NCBI GenBank assembly: GCA_016932235.1 | Contig: JAFGDF010000007.1 | Span: forward strand, 1-5,452 | Length of the DNA stretch: 5,452 bases | DNA from: Deltaproteobacteria bacterium | Lineage (GTDB): Bacteria > Desulfobacterota > DSM-4660 > Desulfatiglandales > HGW-15 | Direction of reading: 5' to 3' | Shown here: positions 1 through 5,452 of the stretch, piece after piece | Position numbering within the stretch: position 1 is the first letter of the stretch | Layout of the letters: each line of letters opens with the position of its first letter | Translations under genes and position numbers: made by a program | Notes under the pieces: model-generated | Database searches by the model: none | Told to the model about the DNA's origin: nothing | Seen by the model: the letters and a program-made list of their open reading frames with translations, nothing else

Positions 1-985
1 CAAGTTTGCGGCGCATGGTTTTGACCTCCGGCATTCGATCCAGTCCGACGATACGGCCAAGGGCATTCGGAGCATATTCCTTGAGGTTCTCCGGACGAGG
101 TATCCTCAGCAGGGCAAGCAGCACGTAGGCGACGAGGCATGTACGGAGTCCGTAGAATGCCGGTCCGATGTTTCCGTATATCTTCCTTGCCACGGAAAGC
201 AATCCACTTTCTACCAATGCAGGGACCGCCAAAAGAACTCCCGCCCTCGGCAGGTCGGAGCACACGGCAAAAAGCGGCACAGCATCCTCAATAACTCCCA
301 TGGCTGCGAGCAGGCGGTCCATTGAGCGATCCAGAGGATTGGAATCGAAACTCCCAATGACAGGGTGAGGTTCGGTTCTACTGCCTTTATCAGATTGATC
401 CGTGTTCAGGCCTGAATTGGCAAGATTTGCTGTAGACGGTTCGGGAGGGTGAAAATCCTGTATGTTCTGTTGTTTTTCTGTAGATTCAACAAATCCCAAC
501 GATGACGCCGTCGGAGCTTTCCACCCAAGGAATCGGAGTCTCTTCCGCACCATCTTTTCGGTTACACCGAGTTTTCCGGCGATGGCCCTATTGCTAAACC
601 CTTTATCTTTGAGTCGAAGGATCATCTGATCACGTCGCAGTCTTCTTGCCAGATCAGGGCCTTGCTCTGCCGGGCGCCCTTCTGGCCGGGCTATTTCCGT
701 CAGTCCTCCTTTTTCGAGCCGTTCCTGATACCGGCGGATAGTCCGGGCGGATACCTGGAAAGCCCGTGATACTTCAGTCTGACTTGCGTAGCCGGATTCA
801 ATCAGCGAAACCATGGCATATGCAGCGGCGGGACGATCGCCGATATCGAAATGAGCGAAAATAATTCCATGGACGGACACGACGCGCTCGCTTCCTTCGG
901 TGGTGAAAGAGACACGATCATTTACAACGGCAAAACCGGGATCGGGCGGATCAAACCGTATGAGAGTCTTCTGTTCGGATGTCAT
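1..985 (-). CDS. Transposase-like protein with two helix-turn-helix segments, N-terminal part (runs off left edge)
   Basis: An uninterrupted minus-strand frame of 328 codons starts at ATG 985-983 and continues past base 1, so the C-terminal part is missing. A first helix-turn-helix lies at about residues 52-95 (YASQTEVSRAFQVSARTIRR) and a second at about 118-155 (FSNRAIAGKLGVTEKMVRKR). A polar, probably flexible linker follows at about 160-220. A conserved-looking block at about 224-328 includes DLPRAGVLLAVPAL, GPAFYGLRT and GLDRMPEVKTMRRKL. From memory, this block occurs in large proteins annotated as putative transposases; the assignment was not tested by a search. No DDE catalytic residues can be assigned in the visible part. 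An in-frame ATG at 997-995 would add four residues (MIFV), and neither start has a convincing ribosome binding site. The frame is visibly more G+C-rich than the glycosyltransferase gene, which fits acquired DNA. A non-mobile DNA-binding regulator is a less likely alternative. Confidence 0.72.
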   Translation of the reverse strand, partial: MTSEQKTLIRFDPPDPGFAVVNDRVSFTTEGSERVVSVHGIIFAHFDIGDRPAAAYAMVSLIESGYASQTEVSRAFQVSARTIRRYQERLEKGGLTEIARPEGRPAEQGPDLARRLRRDQMILRLKDKGFSNRAIAGKLGVTEKMVRKRLRFLGWKAPTASSLGFVESTEKQQNIQDFHPPEPSTANLANSGLNTDQSDKGSRTEPHPVIGSFDSNPLDRSMDRLLAAMGVIEDAVPLFAVCSDLPRAGVLLAVPALVESGLLSVARKIYGNIGPAFYGLRTCLVAYVLLALLRIPRPENLKEYAPNALGRIVGLDRMPEVKTMRRKL

Positions 986-997
986 GACGAAAATCAT

Positions 998-1010
998 GCC
1001 CGAACAGGGC
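998..1010 (-). promoter_or_regulatory. Small inverted repeat abutting the alternative transposase start
   Basis: GCCC (998-1001) and GGGC (1007-1010) flank a GAACA loop, directly next to the ATG at 997-995. In minus-strand mRNA this 4-bp hairpin would occupy the place where a ribosome binding site should be. It may limit translation of the transposase-like gene, or it may be chance, since 4-bp stems are common. Confidence 0.25.
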
Positions 1011-1043
1011 TGAATCAAAAAGCGGACAGGTTTGGTCCGCACC
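1010..1043 (-). repeat. Hairpin repeat, copy 1 (next to the transposase start)
   Basis: This is a 34-base copy of a motif found three times between 1010 and 1281. It contains a perfect 6-base dyad, GCGGAC (1022-1027) and GTCCGC (1035-1040), around a 7-base loop. On the minus strand the hairpin is followed by TTTTTG, which resembles a small intrinsic terminator. It matches copy 2 at 33 of 34 bases, differing only at position 1015. Its edge lies 12 bases upstream of the alternative transposase start at 997, so it probably falls in the leader or promoter region of that gene. Confidence 0.85.
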
Positions 1044-1142
1044 CAAATGACGATAATTGAATATTTTATATCATTTTGTATTTTAACTCTGTTCCCCTAA
1101 ATAATTGTTCTGTAAACTCTTAATAAATGTTAAGGAATGTAC

Positions 1143-1176
1143 CTGAACCAAAAAGCGGACAGGTTTGGTCCGCACC
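1143..1176 (-). repeat. Hairpin repeat, copy 2
   Basis: This second direct copy has the same GCGGAC/GTCCGC dyad (1155-1160 and 1168-1173), the same 7-base loop and the same A run on the plus strand (T run on the minus strand). It shares the CTGAA flank with copy 1. The 99-base A+T-rich spacer between copies 1 and 2 shows no resemblance to the next spacer, so the repeated unit is the short motif alone. Confidence 0.85.
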
Positions 1177-1251
1177 TCAAAGTGAAAAAACACAGAATTT
1201 ATATAATTTCCTGTTTTTGAGGATGGCCCCGGAGCTATTTTGAGAGGATTT

Positions 1252-1281
1252 CAAAAAGCGGACAGGTTTGGGTCCGCACCC
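1252..1281 (-). repeat. Hairpin repeat, copy 3 (outermost)
   Basis: This third direct copy keeps the dyad GCGGAC (1258-1263) and GTCCGC (1272-1277), but one extra G makes the loop 8 bases. The CTGAA flank of copies 1 and 2 is absent. The A5 run at 1253-1257 is kept, giving a hairpin followed by T5 on the minus strand. It is the copy nearest the glycosyltransferase gene and could help stop transcription coming from it. Confidence 0.82.
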
Positions 1282-1375
1282 ATATTTTTAGAAAGCCCAA
1301 AATCTTTGAATTTTTGGAGGTATGTCAGGAGTTCTGAATTTGCTCAAATGCCGCCCTGTCCTTTTATCGTAACCC

Positions 1376-1418
1376 ATGTCTTCAACTTAGTATCTTTGCT
1401 CTACTAAGGTGAAGATAT
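1376..1418. terminator. Long imperfect palindrome, possible terminator of the lyase-glycosyltransferase unit
   Basis: The arms 1376-1392 and 1402-1418 are complementary at 15 of 17 positions around a 9-base loop. The inner seven pairs (CTTAGTA/TACTAAG) are perfect, then one mismatch (1385/1409), then six more pairs including CTTCA/TGAAG. The second non-Watson-Crick position (1378/1416) would be a G-U pair in plus-strand RNA. It lies 43 bases past the glycosyltransferase stop, where a terminator would be expected. The stem is A+T-rich and no T run follows on either strand, so it is not a standard intrinsic terminator. It could instead be a 3' mRNA-stabilising hairpin or a protein-binding site. 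Confidence 0.5.
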
Positions 1419-1461
1419 ACTAATACAGTCGCATATGGAGAAGAGAAATAATGTTATGAAT

Positions 1462-2508
1462 CTAGAGACGTCCTCCGTTGTATCCATTCTTATTCTGTCT
1501 TTTCAATTTACAGATAACTTTATTTTGCAGCCAATCAATACACGCGACTGTTCTGGCTGTTGAATATACTAAGTAACAAATGAACATTTTAAGAAAACCA
1601 TGAAAGGATGTGTTGGGATTCTTCTTGTAGCTTAGAGTACTCTTTACTATAGATGGGAGTATTAGCAGTACGATAGCTATAAGGAAAATCTTCAAATCCA
1701 ATGTAATTATTGCCAAGAATATTGTTAAGTAAAGCGTCAAATTTATAATAGGCAATAACAAGCTTGGAAGTTCGCTCTTCACGAATCCGTGATACCTTAT
1801 GCCTTCATAATTACTGTTTCCTCTCCACCTTTCTTTCAGGAAAAGTTGTCGAAGGGATTGTGCCTCCCCGTAATGATACGCAATCATGGCGGGACAATAA
1901 AAAATGTCATGCCCGGCACCTATCCTATAACAAAAGTCGACGTCTTCTGCTGTCATCAGATTGAGGTTGAATCCTCCGATATTCTCGAAAGTATCCCGGC
2001 GGCAAATGATATTCATCGAGGCCAACCATTCAACTTTTTGCTCTTTATTTGTATTGACAGGAAATTGAAGAAACCACCATGATTCAGCCACCCAACCGAA
2101 ATTCTCCGGTACTAATGGGAAAGAACCTGCACAGGCTGCGTTGGGGTGGCTTTGCAGACAGCGAACGCCTGAGGCCAGCCAACTTTTTGTAACGATAACG
2201 TCAGCATCAACGAACGCTATCAAATCGCCATGGGATTCTTTTACCCCTAGATTCCTCATTGCACCGATTGTAAAGGATGAACCATCAATAATCTTTAAGC
2301 CGTGGGATTGAGCAATCGCTATGGTTTTATCGGTGGATCCATTATCAATCAGAAGTATTTCAAACCTGTTTTTCGGATAATCACTGCTCAGTATGGAATC
2401 AAGGCATGATGGTAGTATTTTTTCTTCATTTTTCGCCGGGATAATTATGGATACAAAAGGGTGTGTTTCTCCGTCGAGGTATGTCTGCCCTAAATTTTGA
2501 GGACTCAT
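1462..2508 (-). CDS. Family 2 glycosyltransferase with C-terminal membrane segments
   Basis: This 348-residue protein is predicted to transfer a sugar from a nucleotide-sugar donor at the cytoplasmic face of the inner membrane. The GT-A fold opens at residues 18-29 (FVSIIIPAKNEE), followed by LLIDNGSTD (52-60) and RNLG (85-88). The metal-binding DXD-type motif is DADV (101-104), and TAEDVDFCYR (186-195) carries the likely catalytic ED pair. KERWRG (225-230) resembles the R/QxxRW region of processive enzymes but lacks the full motif. Hydrophobic stretches at about 247-267, 269-288 and 305-322 suggest membrane anchoring. The ATG at 2508-2506 is well supported: AAGG lies 7 bases upstream, and the upstream stop is only 2 bases away (TAA-TA-ATG), indicating translational coupling. 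The length is normal for membrane-anchored GT2 proteins and the frame looks intact. Donor and acceptor cannot be deduced. Confidence 0.93.
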   Translation of the reverse strand: MSPQNLGQTYLDGETHPFVSIIIPAKNEEKILPSCLDSILSSDYPKNRFEILLIDNGSTDKTIAIAQSHGLKIIDGSSFTIGAMRNLGVKESHGDLIAFVDADVIVTKSWLASGVRCLQSHPNAACAGSFPLVPENFGWVAESWWFLQFPVNTNKEQKVEWLASMNIICRRDTFENIGGFNLNLMTAEDVDFCYRIGAGHDIFYCPAMIAYHYGEAQSLRQLFLKERWRGNSNYEGIRYHGFVKSELPSLLLPIINLTLYLTIFLAIITLDLKIFLIAIVLLILPSIVKSTLSYKKNPNTSFHGFLKMFICYLVYSTARTVACIDWLQNKVICKLKRQNKNGYNGGRL

Positions 2509-2519
2509 TATTATGCCTT
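2509..2519 (-). promoter_or_regulatory. Ribosome binding site and coupling junction for the glycosyltransferase
   Basis: On the minus strand AAGG (2519-2516) lies inside the last codons of the lyase-like gene, 7 bases before the glycosyltransferase ATG. The upstream TAA and this ATG are separated by TA only. The layout fixes the glycosyltransferase start and implies that ribosomes finishing the first gene can restart on the second. Confidence 0.65.
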
Positions 2520-5186
2520 GATTATGTTGTTTACTACTCGATGTGTCCTGAAAAATGAAGCCAATAATTTCACTACAAGTCTTGAATTATTTTTAATCAG
2601 ATGCAAAAGAGACGCTTTATTTTCAGGAATGCCGAAATCCTCATTCGCTGATCGAACCGATGAGATGATGGGCGGTGCGACTGCATGATGCAATGGGACA
2701 TCCATATTCTGCATTAGGATTGCCAGTGGCCGGGCTTCTGATTTTGTGTCGAGTGCTAAAATATCCTTGATGGATCTGTGAAAAAATGAAGTTGCCTTCT
2801 CGTTATATTGTTTTCTGATAGACGGATCGCAGTGTCTCGATGCAATTAAAAGCACACAGGCTTTACGGATATCCGTTGCGGCTCTTGTAGCATAATTGGG
2901 AAAGTCCAGAAGTTCCTTCCTATCTAAAAAGGGAAATTCATTTTCCATCATCCATTCGGAGTAATGAAGCAGGCTTTTAAATGCATAAGAATACATTGCA
3001 TCATACTCATCGCATTCGATCTTGATATCGATGTATTTTCCAAGGGATTGCAGAAAGACAGTGTAGGGCCAGCGCATGTTTGGGTCGTTCAAGTGCTTGT
3101 CGGCAATTTCGTCCGAAGGATGGACGCATGATCGTATTAAAAATTCGGCTTTATCCAGGTAGCGCCGGCTGCGCGTCAGCATAAAGGCATCAAGAAGAAC
3201 GCTGAGGGCATTTCCCGATGCCCGTCCGGGGCCTTCCAGCAACTGAAATGCTTCCACAACAGGCGATTTATTGTTTCGTGCCCAATGCAGAGTGTCCTTG
3301 ATGATCTTTTTTATAATGCCTGCAGACTCCTCCGGGCCATTGATATTGCAAATGACAAAGGACGCCAGATCGAGAACCGCCTTTTTGGCCTTCGGATCCC
3401 CCGTTAAATAATAATAATTCAATAATCCCGTGGTATACACATGCTGGCAGGAATGACCGCCTCCGTATTCGGCCAGATTTTTAGAAATCATGGTTTGTTT
3501 AGAGTAGCCTCGGTGGGAGGATGTAGCTGCATCACAAAAGTGATCAGTGTGCCAGAAAAGTCCGTTGTTATATTCGCTCCGATCCCTGTCGGTATGATAA
3601 ATGTCAATGTCTATAACATGCCTGGCCAGTTGATCCGCAAGTAAATACCAATCCTGTTCGCCGCTCCTCACAAATTGACGTAAGAAACTGTTGATCAGGT
3701 CATACTGGTTGTTATAGTGGGATATGATGGGCTCTTGCCCTGGATAAAGCAGGTTTTCGTGATCTGCGTATATATCACCGTAGTTTCTCCAGCCATACTC
3801 GTCAATTATTTCTCTGCGATCAAAAAACGTATTATTGCCATGAATTGCGGTTTCTGCCAGCTCATAGCACTGCTCATACGGGAAGGTCTCTGCAATATCT
3901 TCTTTCGGAATAAGATAGGGAAAAACGTTTGACCGGCAATACCATTCGGGTGTTGCATGAGCGACCAGCGGATGATGACATGCTGCCATTCCGTTAAAAT
4001 GTCCAGCATCCTTGCTGAAATCGAGGTATATGTTTTGAGTTTTCTGCTCCCCGCCCTGGAGCTCATAACAATCGGCATACTCTCCTGGGAAAAAGCTGAT
4101 TATTATTCCGTTTTCCTGGGTTTCTATGGATGTTGGGAAATTTTGCCAGAAGTCCTTAAAGGCAGCTGTGATTGTGGCGCCTTCATTGGTCAAAGAAACA
4201 ACGGGTTCGGCGCGAAGACCCTGCCCTGAATATCGCCCGGATTCATGGATCCGGTAACCTTGATACGTGGTTTTAATTTCTTGACGAGAGTTTAGATGAT
4301 TGCGTGACTTCCAGTTTTTCCCTCCGCTTGAATCCTGGTAAATACGAACATCTTTTCCGGTTAAGGGGGAGGAATGCGTCTCAGGAGTGTAAATAGTCTT
4401 ATATTTTTGTTCAGGTGCCATGAAGCATTCCAGACGCAGTTCCTTGAAATAAATCGAGCCTTCATCTCCTAGGTCCCATAGCCCTCCCGGATGTTTAGCC
4501 GCCCTGGGATTGTGAATCGTTAACTCGACAGAAGCGGTGCTGTGTTCTGCCCAGAAAGTAATCCTGCTGCTGAATTTCAGGGGCTTGTCTCCTGGATTCT
4601 TATGTTTAGATGAAAAGGATCCTTCAAAGTATAAAACTGACCGTAGCGGACTCGAATATTCCAGCAGACTTCCGGTTACAACTGGAAACCATTCCCTCCC
4701 TTCCATGTCAAAAAGGAGTAATTTTGAACCATCAAGGATTATTTTCTTTTCGCATGAAAGGACCTTTTTAAAGGTAAGAAAATGATTCCTGTCCAGGATG
4801 AATTCGAGACCTCCAGTTTTGATAATAAATGAGTCGTGGTTTTGCACTATTGACGGGCTTTTAATAGGAGGATTCCCGCGAGGTTTGTTCAGGGATTTTA
4901 AGATGAATATTTTTTGTTGGTTAGCGCCTATAGCAATAAAACAGTCAAGCAACAGCCACTTGATGCTGTTGTCGAACCAATAGGAGACCGGCGTCCCTGA
5001 AAAGAAAACGTCGTTTCCTGTATCGTCGAATAAATGCAGTAATTTATGATCCCGGATTTTGCCTTTGGGGAACGGGATTCCGATTGAAACCGTTTCCTTG
5101 GTTCGCTCGATGCCATTCTTTTCTTTCAGAATAATTGGGATTGACAGCATGTCCTCAGTATTAAAATTCGTAGGCATAGTAGGCAT
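2511..5186 (-). CDS. Exo-rhamnogalacturonan lyase (PcRGLX/YetA)-like family protein
   Basis: The 891-residue product resembles the PcRGLX/YetA-like family. Family members have an N-terminal RIFT-barrel domain, a central beta-sandwich and a C-terminal alpha/alpha toroid; the type member is an exo-acting rhamnogalacturonan lyase (family PL26). Residues 27-82 carry the expected opening, ERTKETVSIGIPFPKGKI and later SYWFDNSIKWLLLD. Beta-rich sequence continues to about 400. The region from about 430 to 815 is helix-rich with aromatic motifs, notably NGLFWHTDHF (541-550), HRGYS (558-562) and EYGGGHSCQHVYTTG (573-587). The catalytic residues were not mapped. There is no signal peptide: the N-terminus is polar and the first domain starts almost at once. 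Starts at 5186, 5177 and 5150 are all in frame and none has a well-spaced ribosome binding site, so the first 12 residues are uncertain. The pairing with a glycosyltransferase suggests work on a self-made polysaccharide rather than plant pectin. Family call fairly sure, substrate unknown. Confidence 0.75.
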   Translation of the reverse strand: MPTMPTNFNTEDMLSIPIILKEKNGIERTKETVSIGIPFPKGKIRDHKLLHLFDDTGNDVFFSGTPVSYWFDNSIKWLLLDCFIAIGANQQKIFILKSLNKPRGNPPIKSPSIVQNHDSFIIKTGGLEFILDRNHFLTFKKVLSCEKKIILDGSKLLLFDMEGREWFPVVTGSLLEYSSPLRSVLYFEGSFSSKHKNPGDKPLKFSSRITFWAEHSTASVELTIHNPRAAKHPGGLWDLGDEGSIYFKELRLECFMAPEQKYKTIYTPETHSSPLTGKDVRIYQDSSGGKNWKSRNHLNSRQEIKTTYQGYRIHESGRYSGQGLRAEPVVSLTNEGATITAAFKDFWQNFPTSIETQENGIIISFFPGEYADCYELQGGEQKTQNIYLDFSKDAGHFNGMAACHHPLVAHATPEWYCRSNVFPYLIPKEDIAETFPYEQCYELAETAIHGNNTFFDRREIIDEYGWRNYGDIYADHENLLYPGQEPIISHYNNQYDLINSFLRQFVRSGEQDWYLLADQLARHVIDIDIYHTDRDRSEYNNGLFWHTDHFCDAATSSHRGYSKQTMISKNLAEYGGGHSCQHVYTTGLLNYYYLTGDPKAKKAVLDLASFVICNINGPEESAGIIKKIIKDTLHWARNNKSPVVEAFQLLEGPGRASGNALSVLLDAFMLTRSRRYLDKAEFLIRSCVHPSDEIADKHLNDPNMRWPYTVFLQSLGKYIDIKIECDEYDAMYSYAFKSLLHYSEWMMENEFPFLDRKELLDFPNYATRAATDIRKACVLLIASRHCDPSIRKQYNEKATSFFHRSIKDILALDTKSEARPLAILMQNMDVPLHHAVAPPIISSVRSANEDFGIPENKASLLHLIKNNSRLVVKLLASFFRTHRVVNNIIKA

Positions 5187-5202
5187 ATATTGAGTCGAAT
5201 TC

Positions 5203-5215
5203 AGGACTCTGTCCT
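5203..5215 (-). promoter_or_regulatory. Short inverted repeat just upstream of the lyase-like gene
   Basis: AGGAC and GTCCT flank a 3-base centre, 17 bases before the ATG at 5186. It could be a leader hairpin or an operator half-site pair. On the minus strand the only AGGA-like sequence near the start is inside this repeat and too far from the ATG to serve as a normal ribosome binding site. A 5-bp palindrome may also arise by chance. Confidence 0.3.
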
Positions 5216-5285
5216 TTAAAGCAAAATATTTGATTCTAAAAAAACGAATTGACTAAGACAGTATGTGATATCCGCAGTACCGGTT

Positions 5286-5326
5286 AAAAAAACGATCGAT
5301 ACCGATGGCAAGTCATCCTTGCGATC
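5286..5326 (-). terminator. Possible terminator of an upstream gene
   Basis: On the minus strand GCAAG-GATGA-CTTGC (5322-5308) forms a 5-bp hairpin. It sits between an outer GATC (5326-5323) and CGATC (5298-5294), and T7 follows at 5292-5286. The outer stem plus T run gives a terminator-like layout, but the interior bulge is large and the stems are short. If real, it would end transcription of a gene to the right and imply that the lyase-like gene has its own promoter between 5285 and 5187. Confidence 0.3.
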
Positions 5327-5452
5327 AATATCTCTCTGATGGCTGTACTTAAGGAAGGTATTTTAACCTGAATTATGCACAGAATTGATTATTTCACACC
5401 CAATAATCTAGGAAATCTCAAACCCCAACAACCATTATAAAAATCGAATCCG

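Larger units (their letters stand above)
1..1281 (-). mobile_element. Putative insertion-sequence end: transposase 5' part plus three upstream repeats
   Basis: The transposase-like frame and the three hairpin repeats at 1010-1281 sit together and may form one end of an insertion element whose rest lies left of the window. The outer limit is placed at the far edge of the outermost repeat only because nothing further right resembles it. No target-site duplication or opposite terminal repeat can be seen with one end missing. The repeats are direct copies rather than an inverted pair, so they cannot by themselves define a complete element. The boundary and the IS family are both inference. Confidence 0.4.
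1044..1461. other. Intergenic region between the glycosyltransferase and the transposase-like gene
   Basis: No credible coding frame was found here on either strand. Besides repeat copies 2 and 3 and the palindrome at 1376-1418, the sequence is A+T-rich filler. It includes a short inverted repeat CTTAA/TTAAG at 1119-1134 and a weak CCAAAA/TTTTGG pair at 1297-1317. A promoter for the transposase-like gene is expected between about 1044 and 1142 on the minus strand (for example TATAAA-like sequence around 1060-1070), but no -35/-10 pair with good spacing could be fixed. Confidence 0.6.
5187..5452. other. Non-coding region upstream of the lyase-like gene
   Basis: There is no convincing gene in these 266 bases. 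On the minus strand one frame runs from the window edge for 20 codons to a TAA at 5391-5389 (ending LRFPRLLGVK) and might be the tail of an upstream gene, but it is too short to judge. A short plus-strand frame of 21 codons starting at 5375 is not credible. A promoter for the lyase-like gene probably lies here, but no well-spaced -35/-10 pair stands out on the minus strand. Confidence 0.5.

Noticed and set aside
851..1060. Plus-strand frame of 69 codons
   Set aside because: It lies antisense over the 5' end of the transposase-like gene and repeat copy 1, has no family resemblance, and the minus-strand frame is much longer with recognisable domains.
1010..1281. CRISPR array
   Set aside because: There are only three repeats, with spacers of unequal length (99 and 75 bases) that are much longer than CRISPR spacers, and they sit beside a transposase-like gene rather than cas genes.
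1789..2082. Plus-strand frame of 97 codons inside the glycosyltransferase gene
   Set aside because: It is a shadow of the opposite strand, which carries the DXD and ED motifs of family 2 glycosyltransferases.
3957..4229. Plus-strand frame of 90 codons inside the lyase-like gene
   Set aside because: It is antisense to a continuous 891-codon gene and has no recognisable domain or ribosome binding site.
5249..5277. TTGACT as a plus-strand -35 element
   Set aside because: No -10-like hexamer occurs at 16-18 bases, and no gene follows on that strand within the window.
5306..5322. Sigma-54-like promoter (TGGCA ... TTGC) on the plus strand
   Set aside because: The gap between GG and GC is two bases longer than the strict sigma-54 spacing, the site points away from the genes, and the match is explained by the GCAAG/CTTGC inverted repeat.

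Overview
All recognisable genes in this window lie on the minus strand, so the locus reads from right to left. In that direction there is a 5' non-coding region (5452-5187), an 891-residue protein resembling the exo-rhamnogalacturonan lyase (PcRGLX/YetA-like) family, a 348-residue family 2 glycosyltransferase starting 2 bases after the lyase stop, and a roughly 480-base intergenic stretch with a long imperfect palindrome and three copies of a hairpin-forming repeat. Last comes the first 328 codons of a transposase-like protein with two helix-turn-helix segments, which is cut by the left window edge.

The lyase-like protein and the glycosyltransferase look like a translationally coupled pair. 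A likely setting is a locus for cell-surface or extracellular polysaccharide. The glycosyltransferase would add sugars at the cytoplasmic face of the inner membrane. The lyase-family protein has no visible signal peptide, so if it is an enzyme it may act inside the cell or be exported by an unusual route. No nucleotide-sugar synthesis, flippase or polymerase gene is visible, so the pathway and product cannot be named.

The left third looks like a mobile element. Its open frame is visibly richer in G+C than the glycosyltransferase gene. Three directly repeated 30-34 base motifs precede its start, and each contains a GCGGAC/GTCCGC dyad followed by a T run in the direction of transcription. These could be transposase-binding sites at the element end, small terminators that shield the transposase gene from read-through, or both.

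The organism is a bacterium, probably Gram-negative. The gene types recall environmental Desulfobacterota-like genomes, but this is an impression from family knowledge and nothing in the window proves it. No tRNA, rRNA, CRISPR array or known riboswitch was recognised.
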